Origin: Legionella maioricensis
GTDB taxonomy: Bacteria; Pseudomonadota; Gammaproteobacteria; Legionellales; Legionellaceae
NCBI RefSeq assembly: GCF_023618015.1
Contig: NZ_JAJKBJ010000010.1
Coordinates: forward strand, 1 to 64,000
Direction of reading: 5' to 3'
DNA: 64,000 nt
The position numbers and the translations under genes were made by a program. The notes beneath the pieces are model-generated. The model ran no database searches and was not told the DNA's origin. It saw nothing but the letters and a program-made list of their open reading frames with translations. Shown one piece after another: positions 22,278 through 31,744 of this stretch. Each line of letters begins with the position of its first letter. Positions within the stretch are counted from its first letter, which is position 1.

Positions 22278-23891
22278 TTATAAAGTAAAACCAACATCTT
22301 CTGTTATATCGAGAGCAATATCGGTTTTTTGATTTTTAGACGAGGCTAATAAACCATTCCTGTTTAAACCGTGCATCATTGTGTCATTGCTCGCAGGTCT
22401 TTGCCAATGAGGTACGGTAACCGCAACTGGAACTGGTTGTAGTCCAGTTGACAGAGGAGGTTGAGGAATAGGTTGTCGTCCCGGATTAAGTTGCGCTTCT
22501 TCCTGCTCAATACGACTGAGTTCGTCTGCTGTAAGCGTTTGCAATTTTCCTTGATAAAAATAAGAAAGTAAACGTAACTTTGTAACCAAAAGAAGAGCCT
22601 CAAATATATTGCTTAATTCCGTATAACCATGCTCTTGAGGACTAGCATGAGCGGCTCTAAAATCGGAGGGAGAGAGCATATGAATTTTACTCAGCTCCGT
22701 GCGATAATAAATTTTATTATCCTCACCCAATAAAAAAAGTGGCTGAGGCTGACGGTACTTGACATCAATATCTGGCAATCGTTGCAACCCGCCATATTCT
22801 ATCTGGCTAGGTAATTCATTGCCTTGAAAAACCCGACGAATGTCTTCCATCGACTCCTGAAGACCGGCAATACAAGATTGTTTGTTATAATAATTTTTGG
22901 CGCTATTAAAATCACCATCGCCCCCTGTTTCAACTGGTGGTTCCGTAAGATCAGGTGTTGGATCATAAGGTCTTTTAGTATAAACAGTGACCTGATTTAA
23001 TTCATCATGTAAATTATTAACTAAAATACTACCTAAAGTTCCAAAACGGGCTGGCAATAAAACCCGCAAATCCCCCATCATGGCTCCGTGACCTGCGGCA
23101 TAATGATCGCTATAGTAATGAAAACAAAACAGCTCCATTCCCAGAGCTAAGGCTTGATATCTATAAGCTAAATCCTTTAGTTTTTCTGTTGTTATACTGA
23201 ATCCTGATTGATGCATCATCTCTATCAGGGAATTAAAGTCCTGGTTATCTGATTGATAATGCTGGTCTTTAATCAATTGATTTAATTCATAGGAAATACG
23301 GCCATATTTGAGTGCTATATGATGTCCCAGCATATAAACACGAACAGACCAGGGTGTAAAATGCGATAAATTTCGATTAAGTATCTCACTATAATTGTTG
23401 ACGCGCAGAGCAAACATTAATTGTTGGACATAACTATTCAAGGTTGATGAGAAAGGAATATAGTTCGCATTATTAATTTTATAAATCGTTTCTATATCAC
23501 TTTCATTGACATTAGAATTAGCTAACTTCTGGTATGACTTGACTAATTTTTGCTCTTCAGTAGCTGTAACCGGTTTTTTAACTAAGTATTCCCCCAGATC
23601 TTCGCACTGGTAAGTCGTTTGAAAACTCTTTCGATGACGAGCAAAGTCCTGTTGGCTGGGTAGATCAAGTTCGACCTCCCTGCCACCGAAATAATCACCG
23701 GACATCGCCATAATCTGTCCGGCAGTCATCTCTAAATCTATACCTTCTGGAAGACCGTTCTCATTAATACCCTGCAATTCTAAAAGCAAGGTACCTTGCT
23801 CATTAAATCTTACATAAGGGTTGCCTTGTAATTCATCCCAATCTCCAAATCGTAATGAATCACCTAATTCTGTATGCTCGCTGGTATCCAT
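22278..23891 (-). CDS. Zinc metallophospholipase C-like protein (PlcA/B/C-type)
   Basis: A 537-residue protein without a recognisable signal peptide. LEMTAGQIMAMSGDYFGG near residue 60-75 is followed by a cluster of likely metal ligands: LGHHIALKYG, HYYSDHYAAGHG near 260, and NNLHDELN near 293. This order recalls the Pseudomonas fluorescens-type phospholipase C family, which includes Legionella PlcA, PlcB and the Dot/Icm effector PlcC/CegC1. The C-terminal 100 residues are Pro/Gln-rich and unlike a catalytic fold. The start follows GGAG at 7 bases. The lack of a Sec signal makes type IV secretion possible. The family call is from motif memory, not a search. Confidence 0.65.
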   Translation of the reverse strand: MDTSEHTELGDSLRFGDWDELQGNPYVRFNEQGTLLLELQGINENGLPEGIDLEMTAGQIMAMSGDYFGGREVELDLPSQQDFARHRKSFQTTYQCEDLGEYLVKKPVTATEEQKLVKSYQKLANSNVNESDIETIYKINNANYIPFSSTLNSYVQQLMFALRVNNYSEILNRNLSHFTPWSVRVYMLGHHIALKYGRISYELNQLIKDQHYQSDNQDFNSLIEMMHQSGFSITTEKLKDLAYRYQALALGMELFCFHYYSDHYAAGHGAMMGDLRVLLPARFGTLGSILVNNLHDELNQVTVYTKRPYDPTPDLTEPPVETGGDGDFNSAKNYYNKQSCIAGLQESMEDIRRVFQGNELPSQIEYGGLQRLPDIDVKYRQPQPLFLLGEDNKIYYRTELSKIHMLSPSDFRAAHASPQEHGYTELSNIFEALLLVTKLRLLSYFYQGKLQTLTADELSRIEQEEAQLNPGRQPIPQPPLSTGLQPVPVAVTVPHWQRPASNDTMMHGLNRNGLLASSKNQKTDIALDITEDVGFTL

Positions 23892-23972
23892 AAAGAAACT
23901 CCTTTTCTTTTATTATTATGATTTTTTAAATGAGTAACTCGATAATTCTCCTTTCTAATCCATTAGTCGCTA

Positions 23973-25268
23973 TTAAATCAAAAATGGGACAATTTTATAT
24001 GGGACCAATTGACAATATTTATTCCAGTCTTGACCGTATTTATTAGCACATCGTCTATCATCACGAAATGCACGATCCAATAAAAGGATTGTTAAAAAAC
24101 AGACATAAAAATAAGGAGAAAAATGTTCGAACAAGGCCGGGACTGACCAAAAAAATGCTCCGGCTATCTCAGGAACATAGTGAAAATGTCTTGCAATTCC
24201 CCACCATCCGGAAGCAAGTAATAGGCTTTGTTTTTTATCTCCCTCAGTAGTTTGGTAATGAGCTAAAACTGTAACAGGCTTTCTTCCCCAGATGGTACAT
24301 TGTCCTTGAGTTGCTCTGGTAATAAGTCGTTGTGCATCGGCCCAATAATTGATAAAAATACTTCCAGCCCCCAAAATAAAAATAGCTGCTGCCCATCCCA
24401 GACTTAACTGAATAGGGTGAAGAACAAGATACATACTCGGTGAAGTATAAATGCAGGGAACCCAAACCATACAACCCCAGCAAATATAAAAACCAGCCCG
24501 GTCATGCATAATATCCAGTGAACGCAAATAGCCTTTTTCCCAAATAAAAAACTTCCCAATATATAAAAGCTGTAAGGCAACAGAAATTAACATCGAATTG
24601 GCCAAGCCACCTAACTCTGCCTGTTTTGCAGCATAAGAGAGCAGAAAAAGTCCCCAACTCATCATTCCAAAACGGCAGGTAATAAATTTCTTGATACTCC
24701 AGCCCAGCACCTGAGGATACAGCTCCGTTCCCCAATAATAATCAAAGAGCATGTTATTCGTGATGCCTGAATCCGTAGATGAAGGGAAAAAACGCCCTTT
24801 GATATATAAAAACACACAAAATAGAAGACTAAACAGGTTAAGTGCACCTAAAATGGCCCCTAAATTGTCATACAGGATAGTAGCTGAAAATAAATTCAAG
24901 CCAAAAGTAGCCAGACAAAATACGGACATAGTAGTAATGAATGCTAATACCCCATTCTCTTTATAAACAGGAATATTTCCTTTGGGTGTAATCGGACCTT
25001 CAAATGTTTTTCCGGGCAATAACCGCATTAATGCCAATTGAAACAGAGTAAAAACAAAAATAATCTTCCAGGCTGTAAAAGAACCCCAAAAAAATGGTGC
25101 CCATACCTTATAAACAGTTTGCACCAAGCCTTGCTCACTTACCAAATTCCATAAAGCAGACAAAGAACCGTTAAGCTCGGTATTGGTATACCACATCAGC
25201 ATCACAAAAATAGGGCATGAAAGAATGAGGAACAGCGGACCTAAGAAATTTCTTATATTTAAATACAT
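23973..25268 (-). CDS. Eukaryote-like sterol reductase (ERG4/ERG24/DHCR7 family)
   Basis: A polytopic membrane protein of 431 residues with about nine hydrophobic segments. The C-terminal half has the family signature: LLASGWWGIARHFHYVPE (NADPH/sterol region), then DRAFRDDRRCANKYGQDW and YCQLVPYKIVPFLI at the end. LLFDYYWGTELYPQ corresponds to the family's GxELNP-like segment, and YINYWADAQR-like sequence (FINYWADAQR) is also typical. Such genes are rare in bacteria and known in Coxiella and Legionella relatives, where transfer from eukaryotes is proposed. Since Legionella is not known to make cholesterol, a host sterol substrate is inferred. It lies 81 bases upstream of the phospholipase-like gene on the same strand. 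Confidence 0.88.
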   Translation of the reverse strand: MYLNIRNFLGPLFLILSCPIFVMLMWYTNTELNGSLSALWNLVSEQGLVQTVYKVWAPFFWGSFTAWKIIFVFTLFQLALMRLLPGKTFEGPITPKGNIPVYKENGVLAFITTMSVFCLATFGLNLFSATILYDNLGAILGALNLFSLLFCVFLYIKGRFFPSSTDSGITNNMLFDYYWGTELYPQVLGWSIKKFITCRFGMMSWGLFLLSYAAKQAELGGLANSMLISVALQLLYIGKFFIWEKGYLRSLDIMHDRAGFYICWGCMVWVPCIYTSPSMYLVLHPIQLSLGWAAAIFILGAGSIFINYWADAQRLITRATQGQCTIWGRKPVTVLAHYQTTEGDKKQSLLLASGWWGIARHFHYVPEIAGAFFWSVPALFEHFSPYFYVCFLTILLLDRAFRDDRRCANKYGQDWNKYCQLVPYKIVPFLI

Positions 25269-25421
25269 CATGTTTCCTTACACGGTTATAAAAACAATGT
25301 TTAGCATAGCATAGGGTTTTCCCAGATATCGAGTCCTAACTCCCGACACGTCGCAATTTTATTCGTGGCGTTTGGAAATATCACAAAACAAAAGCCTCTT
25401 GGATTCGAGTAACTCTAACTG

Positions 25422-25543
25422 GATCCCGCAAACAAGTCGGTATTATTGCATCAATCAAATTTATGCCCTACGTCCCACAGACAAGCCGTCGGACGTAAGT
25501 ACTGAAATTGATTGATACAACAACACCGGATAAGTCGCGGGAC
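25422..25543. repeat. Long imperfect inverted repeat (REP/MITE-like)
   Basis: GATCCCGCAAACAAGTCGG... (25422-25462) matches the reverse complement of 25505-25543 (...GGATAAGTCGCGGGAC). A smaller palindrome TACGTCC/GGACGTA sits in the centre. Total length is about 120 bases. It lies in the 360-base gap between proA and the sterol reductase gene. It contains no reading frame. Confidence 0.65.
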
Positions 25544-25630
25544 GAAGAACCAATTGTCCCCCTAGTGCAATTTAAGATTTCAAAGAGTACCTATGGATAT
25601 TTTGCTTCTTGTTTACAACTGATTAACCCT

Positions 25631-26881
25631 TTACGCTCTGATTTGACCGTCTCCAAAAATGAGCCATTTATAACTGGTTAAGGCAGCCAAACCCATGGGG
25701 CCGCGAGCGTGCAACTTTTGAGTACTAATCCCAATTTCAGCCCCCATACCAAATTGCCCACCATCTGTAAACGCAGTCGAAGCATTAACGTACACCGCAG
25801 CTGCATCAACATGATCTAAAAAATAAGTGACTGCCAAGGGATCTTCGGCAATAATGGCCTCGCTATGACCTGAGGTGTATTCCATAATATGCTTCACCGC
25901 GTCTTCTACTGAAGAAACTGTTTTGATTGCCATCTTGTAGGATAAAAATTCATGGCCAAAGTCATCAGGACTTGCTTGATGAAGAAGCGATTCAGGATAA
26001 GCGGCCCTAAGGGCTTTATAACTTAAATCATCTGCATAAATTTCAACATTTTTTGATGCAAGTAACTCTACTAAAAAACACAAATGGGTTAAACTTTTTT
26101 CATCAATGACTAAAGTATCTAAAGCGTTACAAACACTGACTCTTCTTGTTTTAGCATTATTGATAATCAAACGGCCTTTTTCTATATCACCGCTGGAGTC
26201 GAAATAGATATGAACAATACCTGCGCCTGTTTCAATCACCGGTATTTTAGCGTGCTCACGAACAAATTGAATCAATGATTGGCTTCCTCTTGGAATACAA
26301 ACATCAATCAATTTCGTTGCATTCAAAAGCTGATGCGTGGCCTCGCGTTCAGGGGGCAATAAATAAACGGCGCTCTTACTAAGATGATGCTCTTGCAAAC
26401 TTTGATGAATCAGCGATACAAGATATTTATTGCTATGATAGGCTTCTTTTCCCCCCTTTAAAACACAAGCATTCCCTGTTTTAAAGCATAAAGAAAAAAC
26501 ATCAATAGTCACATTAGGTCTGGACTCATAAATCACCGCTACCACACCAAGGGGAACAGAAATTTTTTGAATTCGCAAACCATTGGGGCGCAATTGTTCC
26601 TCTAAAATAGTTCCTAAGGGATCGGGTAAAGAAGCAACTAATTCCACATCATCTGCAATCGCACTAATTCGCTCTTCAGATAAAAGCAGTCTGTCGTATC
26701 GAGGATCATCTTTTGCCATCAAGAGAAGATCTTTCTGGTTCTCTGCAATTATTTTATGACTCGCTTTGCGCAAATGAGCAGCAAGACTCAACAATACTTC
26801 TTTACGTTTCGTCTTGGTTAAAAGCTTTAAGCGATAACTTGTTTCTTTGGCGGCTTTCAACTGTTCAATAAGAGTGTCCAT
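25631..26881 (-). CDS. proA: Gamma-glutamyl phosphate reductase
   Basis: ProA is the second enzyme of proline synthesis. It reduces gamma-glutamyl phosphate to glutamate semialdehyde with NADPH. The 416-residue protein has the aldehyde-dehydrogenase-like fold with VPLGVVAVIYESRPNVT and KGGKEA. The catalytic Cys is in KTRRVSVCNALDTLVID, and the C-terminus has AAVYVNASTAFTDGGQFGMGAEIGISTQKLHARGPMG. ATG 26881 is chosen, although a TTG at 26887 is closer to AGGAG. It is 14 bases downstream of proB in the same operon. Confidence 0.97.
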   Translation of the reverse strand: MDTLIEQLKAAKETSYRLKLLTKTKRKEVLLSLAAHLRKASHKIIAENQKDLLLMAKDDPRYDRLLLSEERISAIADDVELVASLPDPLGTILEEQLRPNGLRIQKISVPLGVVAVIYESRPNVTIDVFSLCFKTGNACVLKGGKEAYHSNKYLVSLIHQSLQEHHLSKSAVYLLPPEREATHQLLNATKLIDVCIPRGSQSLIQFVREHAKIPVIETGAGIVHIYFDSSGDIEKGRLIINNAKTRRVSVCNALDTLVIDEKSLTHLCFLVELLASKNVEIYADDLSYKALRAAYPESLLHQASPDDFGHEFLSYKMAIKTVSSVEDAVKHIMEYTSGHSEAIIAEDPLAVTYFLDHVDAAAVYVNASTAFTDGGQFGMGAEIGISTQKLHARGPMGLAALTSYKWLIFGDGQIRA

Positions 26882-26895
26882 TAGCAAAAAAACTC

Positions 26896-27966
26896 CTAAA
26901 AAATATGCAAATGATCGTAATGAATAAATCCTGGTTTATCTTTTATCCCCAAGTACTCATTTAATTTGTTTGCATCATATTTAGCTATTCCTATACCTAT
27001 TTTCTGTCCTTTTGGGGTAAGTATTTCAACCAAATCGCCCTTTTTAAAATCACCACTACATTGTTCTATGCCTACAGGCAATATACTGATAACTCGTTTA
27101 TTTTCTTTTAAAATATCAAATAAACCTTGATTTATTGAAATCGACCCATTTTGCTTATTGTTATTATAAGCCATCCATTTCTTTATATTTGACTTTTTCT
27201 TAGATGGCAAAATAACCGTACCTAACTCCTCCTTTCCTATTATACGAGTAATCACTGAAGGAATATCAATGCTGGCTATATGTGTTGTGATGCCTAAACT
27301 TGACATTTTACGGGCCGTTGCAAGCTTACTGCTCATCCCCCCCCTGCCTTGCGCACTTTTAGCAGGAGAAACTTCCGGCCAACCTTTTTCCGGATCAATA
27401 ACAGGAATAATTTCTGAACCCTGCGTATCTGGATGAGCGGTATAAACCCCTTTGACATTGCTTAGAATAATTAATTTTTCAACATTCATTTGTGCGGCAA
27501 TAAGGCCAGCCAACTCATCGTTATCAGTAAACATCAATTCTTCAATAGCAACACTATCATTTTCGTTAACGATGGGCACAATATTTTTTTGCTGCAAAAT
27601 TTCTCGTAGTAATCGGGCAATATTTAAGTAATGCTGTCTTGTTTGAAAATCCTGTTTGGTAAGCAATATCTGAGAGGCCAGGATATGGTGTACTTTGAAC
27701 ATTGAAGCATAAAGATGCATCAATTCATGCTGTCCTAATGAAGCTAAAAGTTGTTTTTCACCCGTAGAACTACCGTACTGACGCCCAAGAGTCTGATGGG
27801 CGACCTTGCGGCCTGAACCCACTGCCCCCGAACTCACTAATACCACCTGATGTCCTGCTTTTTGTAAGGTCACAATTTGCTCAACCAAATGCAGCATAAT
27901 AGGTTCAAAAGGGGTTCCATCATGTGACAAAATACTTTGGGTTCCAACTTTAACAACGATGTTCAT
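26896..27966 (-). CDS. proB: Glutamate 5-kinase
   Basis: ProB is the first enzyme of proline synthesis. It phosphorylates glutamate and is usually feedback-inhibited by proline. An amino-acid kinase domain (MNIVVKVGTQSILS, VLVSSGAVGSG, VPIVNENDSVA, FTDNDELAGLIA, GRGGMSSKLATARK) is followed by a C-terminal PUA domain. ATG 27966 follows GAGG at good spacing. The frame is open to 28017, but the first 17 residues do not fit the family. The gene order is proB-proA. Confidence 0.96.
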   Translation of the reverse strand: MNIVVKVGTQSILSHDGTPFEPIMLHLVEQIVTLQKAGHQVVLVSSGAVGSGRKVAHQTLGRQYGSSTGEKQLLASLGQHELMHLYASMFKVHHILASQILLTKQDFQTRQHYLNIARLLREILQQKNIVPIVNENDSVAIEELMFTDNDELAGLIAAQMNVEKLIILSNVKGVYTAHPDTQGSEIIPVIDPEKGWPEVSPAKSAQGRGGMSSKLATARKMSSLGITTHIASIDIPSVITRIIGKEELGTVILPSKKKSNIKKWMAYNNNKQNGSISINQGLFDILKENKRVISILPVGIEQCSGDFKKGDLVEILTPKGQKIGIGIAKYDANKLNEYLGIKDKPGFIHYDHLHIF

Positions 27967-28041
27967 TAATTTACCTCTATATCCGAAATACTTGGCATCG
28001 GCCCCATCTAAGGACACACTTTTAATTATTTTGGTTAGTTT

Positions 28042-28079
28042 AGCCCAAGAGTTTCATTATATCGAAATAAACTTGGGCT
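28042..28079 (-). terminator. Hairpin downstream of the sedolisin gene
   Basis: AGCCCAAG and CTTGGGCT frame a 22-base loop with a smaller inner pairing (TTTC/GAAA). It lies 28 bases after the sedolisin stop codon on the minus strand. Confidence 0.5.
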
Positions 28080-28106
28080 TGGTTAGAGTATAAGATTTAT
28101 TCCTTG

Positions 28107-30062
28107 CTACATGTTAGCCATCGTTAAGACAAAATTGGGAATATTTGGAGAGCCAACCCCAACCCCATCATTCCAAAATTGATCTTCAGGTTCAAGGGTA
28201 AGCGCTGAATCCCATCCAAAAGTTATATTGTTAATTGTAAATGCAGACGCCGGAGCTGGAGTACCCTGTATCAATGAGGACGGTGGTGGTGTTGCCCCAC
28301 TGATAATAAGAGCGGGAGGAATAATAAGATTAATAGCTCTATTCGCCAGTAACACTTGATTCATTTGATATAAATAAGGTGCTGCCTGTCCAATAGAAGT
28401 TCCTTTATTAAGTAAACTGCGGGCTTGATTTACTAAAACTAATGTTCCCGAAAATAAAGGACAAGCCAAGCTGGTTCCTCCATCCTGAACCTGGACCCCA
28501 TCGGCGATGATCAGCAGTCCGGTTTGCGGATCACCAAGCATGGCAATATCAGGTAATGCGCGACGATTTCCATAATTGTTAATCACTCCATACCCCCCTG
28601 CAGTGAAGTGACTGATCGAACTCTGCCAGGCAACAGGTCCATAGAGCTGACTAATGCCTCCACCGGTGCCGCCATCGTAGGATAAGGTACCGCTAACTCG
28701 TTTCACTGTTCCCCAAACCGTTTCAAACGCATAACGATAGGTATTATCGACAAATAATGCTGTCGCCCCAACAGCAGTAACATACGCAGAACTTGAAGGA
28801 TAATTAACGGTTAGAGGCGAAGACGAAGTCCCAGTGCATTTTGTTTGCGTACTATAAGTATTATCGCCACAATCCCCAGAAGAAAAATTAACACTGATTC
28901 CGGCCGCTGCAGCCAACTGTAGCGTGGACTCAAGCGCTGTATCGATGCCGTTTTCAGGACTGCTCCAACTATTAGAAATTACATAAGCATTAGAAAAACC
29001 TGCAATGGTATAAGAATTCTGAAGGAGCGTAGTAATTACATCAATTAGTGTACTTCGCTGATCAGTAGCACCTAAGACCAACACCGTATTGGCTCCTGGT
29101 GCAATCGTATGAGAGGATTCAACATCTAATGCTACTTCCCGACTAAAAGATGTGGCATTCGGGCATGTTGTATAAGGAGAGCCATCAGGGTTGATCATTG
29201 CAAAATTCTTGAATGGTCCGGTGGTCACAAAAGGTTTTATACCATTCATATTAAAATATTGATTGGCATCACTTAAAATTTGAGCCGCTCCATTGGTACC
29301 GCAGTTATCAACAATAACCAGAGTTTGTTGCGATCCATCAAGATGTATGCCATTAACAGGAGGAATATTACTCAAATTATAGGCTTTTTGTAAGTTCTTT
29401 CCGCTAAAGCCTTGCAATGAGATATCGGTAGGAATAGCTGAAGGATTAAAAGTATTCCAAATAAAATTTAAGTCATGCACTACTTTTTTGTTAGTCTGAG
29501 CGCTCTTTATATTCGACTGAAATTCAGGAATGGTGCTAAGCCCAGTAATTTCCGAAATATATTGGGCAATCTCTGGATTTAATTTCGGAGCGCTTGAATG
29601 GGAGCGAACCCGTTCATTTTGATATTGATAATAGTTTATTTGCACATGAAGTGCCTGCTCAATTTGCTCCACAGTTGCGGTTACACGAACGCTATGGTTA
29701 ATGACCTTTGCTTGCATCCCTTGAGAAGCAAAATAGTGTTGCACCGCATTTTCTGCATCCTTACTTGGCGCAAATTCTTGCTCGTAAAGAGCGGGGGTTA
29801 GGAACTGCTGATATCGAGGGCTATTATAATCATAAACATCTTTAACCAGTTGATCTAATTCCTCCTTATTTCGTAACTTTAACCAGACAATAAAGGATAT
29901 TTTTGTCTTTGGTTCAACAGGTTTAATCACCGTCGCATGGGTTAACAAATTTAAACCTGAGCTTGGCAAATTCGCTAAGGCATTTGCTTGATCGGCATAG
30001 GAAGTCATCGCCATGAAACTATATGGCAATAAGAACAACCCTACTTTTTTAATTTTTAACAT
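28107..30062 (-). CDS. Secreted sedolisin-family (S53) serine-carboxyl peptidase
   Basis: A 651-residue precursor with a signal peptide (to about residue 23) and an N-terminal pro-kumamolisin activation domain (KISFIVWLKLRNKEELDQLV, YQQFLTPALYEQEFAPS). The catalytic domain shows the S53 triad: Glu and Asp in SREVALDVESSHTIAPG (near 309), and Ser in DGGTSLACPLFSG (near 531). The oxyanion Asp is in NFSSGDCGDN (near 395). The C-terminus has the WNDGVGVGSPN-type Ca2+ site region. These peptidases work in acid, which would suit a phagosome or acidic soil, though that is inference. It lies 11 bases downstream of the propeller gene and is probably cotranscribed with it. Confidence 0.92.
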   Translation of the reverse strand: MLKIKKVGLFLLPYSFMAMTSYADQANALANLPSSGLNLLTHATVIKPVEPKTKISFIVWLKLRNKEELDQLVKDVYDYNSPRYQQFLTPALYEQEFAPSKDAENAVQHYFASQGMQAKVINHSVRVTATVEQIEQALHVQINYYQYQNERVRSHSSAPKLNPEIAQYISEITGLSTIPEFQSNIKSAQTNKKVVHDLNFIWNTFNPSAIPTDISLQGFSGKNLQKAYNLSNIPPVNGIHLDGSQQTLVIVDNCGTNGAAQILSDANQYFNMNGIKPFVTTGPFKNFAMINPDGSPYTTCPNATSFSREVALDVESSHTIAPGANTVLVLGATDQRSTLIDVITTLLQNSYTIAGFSNAYVISNSWSSPENGIDTALESTLQLAAAAGISVNFSSGDCGDNTYSTQTKCTGTSSSPLTVNYPSSSAYVTAVGATALFVDNTYRYAFETVWGTVKRVSGTLSYDGGTGGGISQLYGPVAWQSSISHFTAGGYGVINNYGNRRALPDIAMLGDPQTGLLIIADGVQVQDGGTSLACPLFSGTLVLVNQARSLLNKGTSIGQAAPYLYQMNQVLLANRAINLIIPPALIISGATPPPSSLIQGTPAPASAFTINNITFGWDSALTLEPEDQFWNDGVGVGSPNIPNFVLTMANM

Positions 30063-30073
30063 GAATCATCTCC

Positions 30074-31528
30074 CTATGCTGCGCTTAGAAAAAATAAACT
30101 GGTAATTGGACTATACGTGATGAATCCCAATTCATCCCCAGTAGTTAAGGAAAACACATGACCATTCTGGGTACCCGCATGGATAACGCTCGCATCTGAA
30201 ATGACAAATAAGGTATACGTTATTTGAGAAAACAGAGTCCATGTTGGGTTGGGGGCGGTCAAGCTATTGCTGGAATAAGCGTATTCAAAATCTATTGTTC
30301 CTGGTGGTAAGGTGCTGTTAGATGAGGTTTGTCGCGTATTAACATAGAGTTGGCTGTTAGTGGCGAAAACATTTTGGATGGGCGCGGCAACCGGGGTTGT
30401 TGGGCCATTAATCTGTGTCCAATTAATACCATTGTTTGTGGAGTAATAGACATTGCCATCCCCACTGCCTACATAAATAGTATTTGAAGAGGTAATGAAC
30501 AGGCTATTTACCGCTCCAGAACCTGGATTTGCAGTAGCAGTCCAAGTATTTCCGTCAGTTGAGTGATATACATGACCGTCTTGGGTTCCGACATAAATGG
30601 TTGGAACACTATTAATAATTGCAACAAAAACACTATTTACGGATACGCCACCAGGAACAGAAGCGGTAGAACTCCACAAAATACCATTATCGGTTGAATA
30701 ATATACTTTACCATCTGCACTACCGGCATATAAGGTGCTTTGCGTAGCAAATACGCTATTTACTGCAGAGCCAGGTGATGGCACAGTCGTATTAGCCCAA
30801 GTTAAACCATTATCGGTAGAAAAATAAACATAACCGCTTAAAGTCCCGGCATATATGATCCCTGACCGAGTAAAGGTTACTTCCACTGTATGATTAGCGG
30901 TAATGGAAGACAAAGTAAACGTCGAGCCCCCTTGCTGTGCAATACCTCCATCCACAAACCATTGCTCTACAAGATAATGAGCATTAGGTATGGCAGTAAA
31001 GGTTAGGCTGCTTCCGGCAACAACGGTTTGTGGCGTACTTGGCGTAATGGCTCCATTCACATCGGCAGTGGGAGTAATTAGATATTGTGCTAAGGGAATG
31101 CGAGTAATATTTAAAACATTATTAGCAGCAGGTTGATAGCACTCAGAAGTGCTTCCTTGTTGACACACAACAGGACCACCTTGAATATTACTGGTCAGCG
31201 CGCTTCCGTTCACAAACAAATTAAGGGTACAAGACTCCAGGTAACCTAAAATAAATGGGTTCTTACAACTTCCTGTGGTGATCTGAGTAATCCCTGCAAT
31301 TGGTTTCATCACCAAAGTATGTCGTTGATGGGATTGATTGGTTACCACGTATTTAACGGTTGCCGATCCCACTGATGTTATCGACACAGTTGGCGAGTAA
31401 TAAGGATCAGGAGTAAATGTCCATAGTGGTTTGGCTGCATCACTTAGGGGAGCAAATAGAAAAGATACTACAGCGATAAAAAGTTGGCATAAAGCGACTT
31501 TAACTATTTTTTGCATCTTAAAATCCAT
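30074..31528 (-). CDS. Secreted beta-propeller protein with InlB B-like repeat
   Basis: A 484-residue exported protein with a signal peptide to about DAAKP. Residues about 33-150 (PLWTFTPDPYYSPTVSI, GSATVKYVVTNQSHQRHTLVM) form a module shared with the protein at 15022-16602. A divergent InlB B-repeat-like segment follows (LTFTAIPNAHYLVEQWFVDG, ITANHTVEVTFT). Then come about five BNR/sialidase-type blades, for example SGYVYFSTDNGLTWANT, DGKVYYSTDNGILWSS and DGHVYHSTDGNTWTA. The blades are not evidence of sialidase activity, since no catalytic residues are evident. It heads the operon with the sedolisin gene. A binding or adhesion role is possible. Confidence 0.75.
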   Translation of the reverse strand: MDFKMQKIVKVALCQLFIAVVSFLFAPLSDAAKPLWTFTPDPYYSPTVSITSVGSATVKYVVTNQSHQRHTLVMKPIAGITQITTGSCKNPFILGYLESCTLNLFVNGSALTSNIQGGPVVCQQGSTSECYQPAANNVLNITRIPLAQYLITPTADVNGAITPSTPQTVVAGSSLTFTAIPNAHYLVEQWFVDGGIAQQGGSTFTLSSITANHTVEVTFTRSGIIYAGTLSGYVYFSTDNGLTWANTTVPSPGSAVNSVFATQSTLYAGSADGKVYYSTDNGILWSSTASVPGGVSVNSVFVAIINSVPTIYVGTQDGHVYHSTDGNTWTATANPGSGAVNSLFITSSNTIYVGSGDGNVYYSTNNGINWTQINGPTTPVAAPIQNVFATNSQLYVNTRQTSSNSTLPPGTIDFEYAYSSNSLTAPNPTWTLFSQITYTLFVISDASVIHAGTQNGHVFSLTTGDELGFITYSPITSLFFLSAA

Positions 31529-31744
31529 TTTTTGAGAATATTTTGCTTCCTATCATAGACTTAGCACTTATTTTAGATCAATAAAATTATAAGTTAAGTA
31601 AAGTATTTTGTTATCGCGATGCTAACCAGCAGTATCTTTTCTCATTAGTTTTGTCAGCAATTATTGAAATTCCCTTGAGCAATATTATTTGCAACTAACC
31701 ATATTGGGTCTATATTATTAACCCCTACTATTCAAGGAGAAGAA

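Noticed and set aside
30074-31528. Sialidase
   Set aside because: The BNR-like blades are structural repeats; no catalytic Arg triad or FRIP-type motif was seen.
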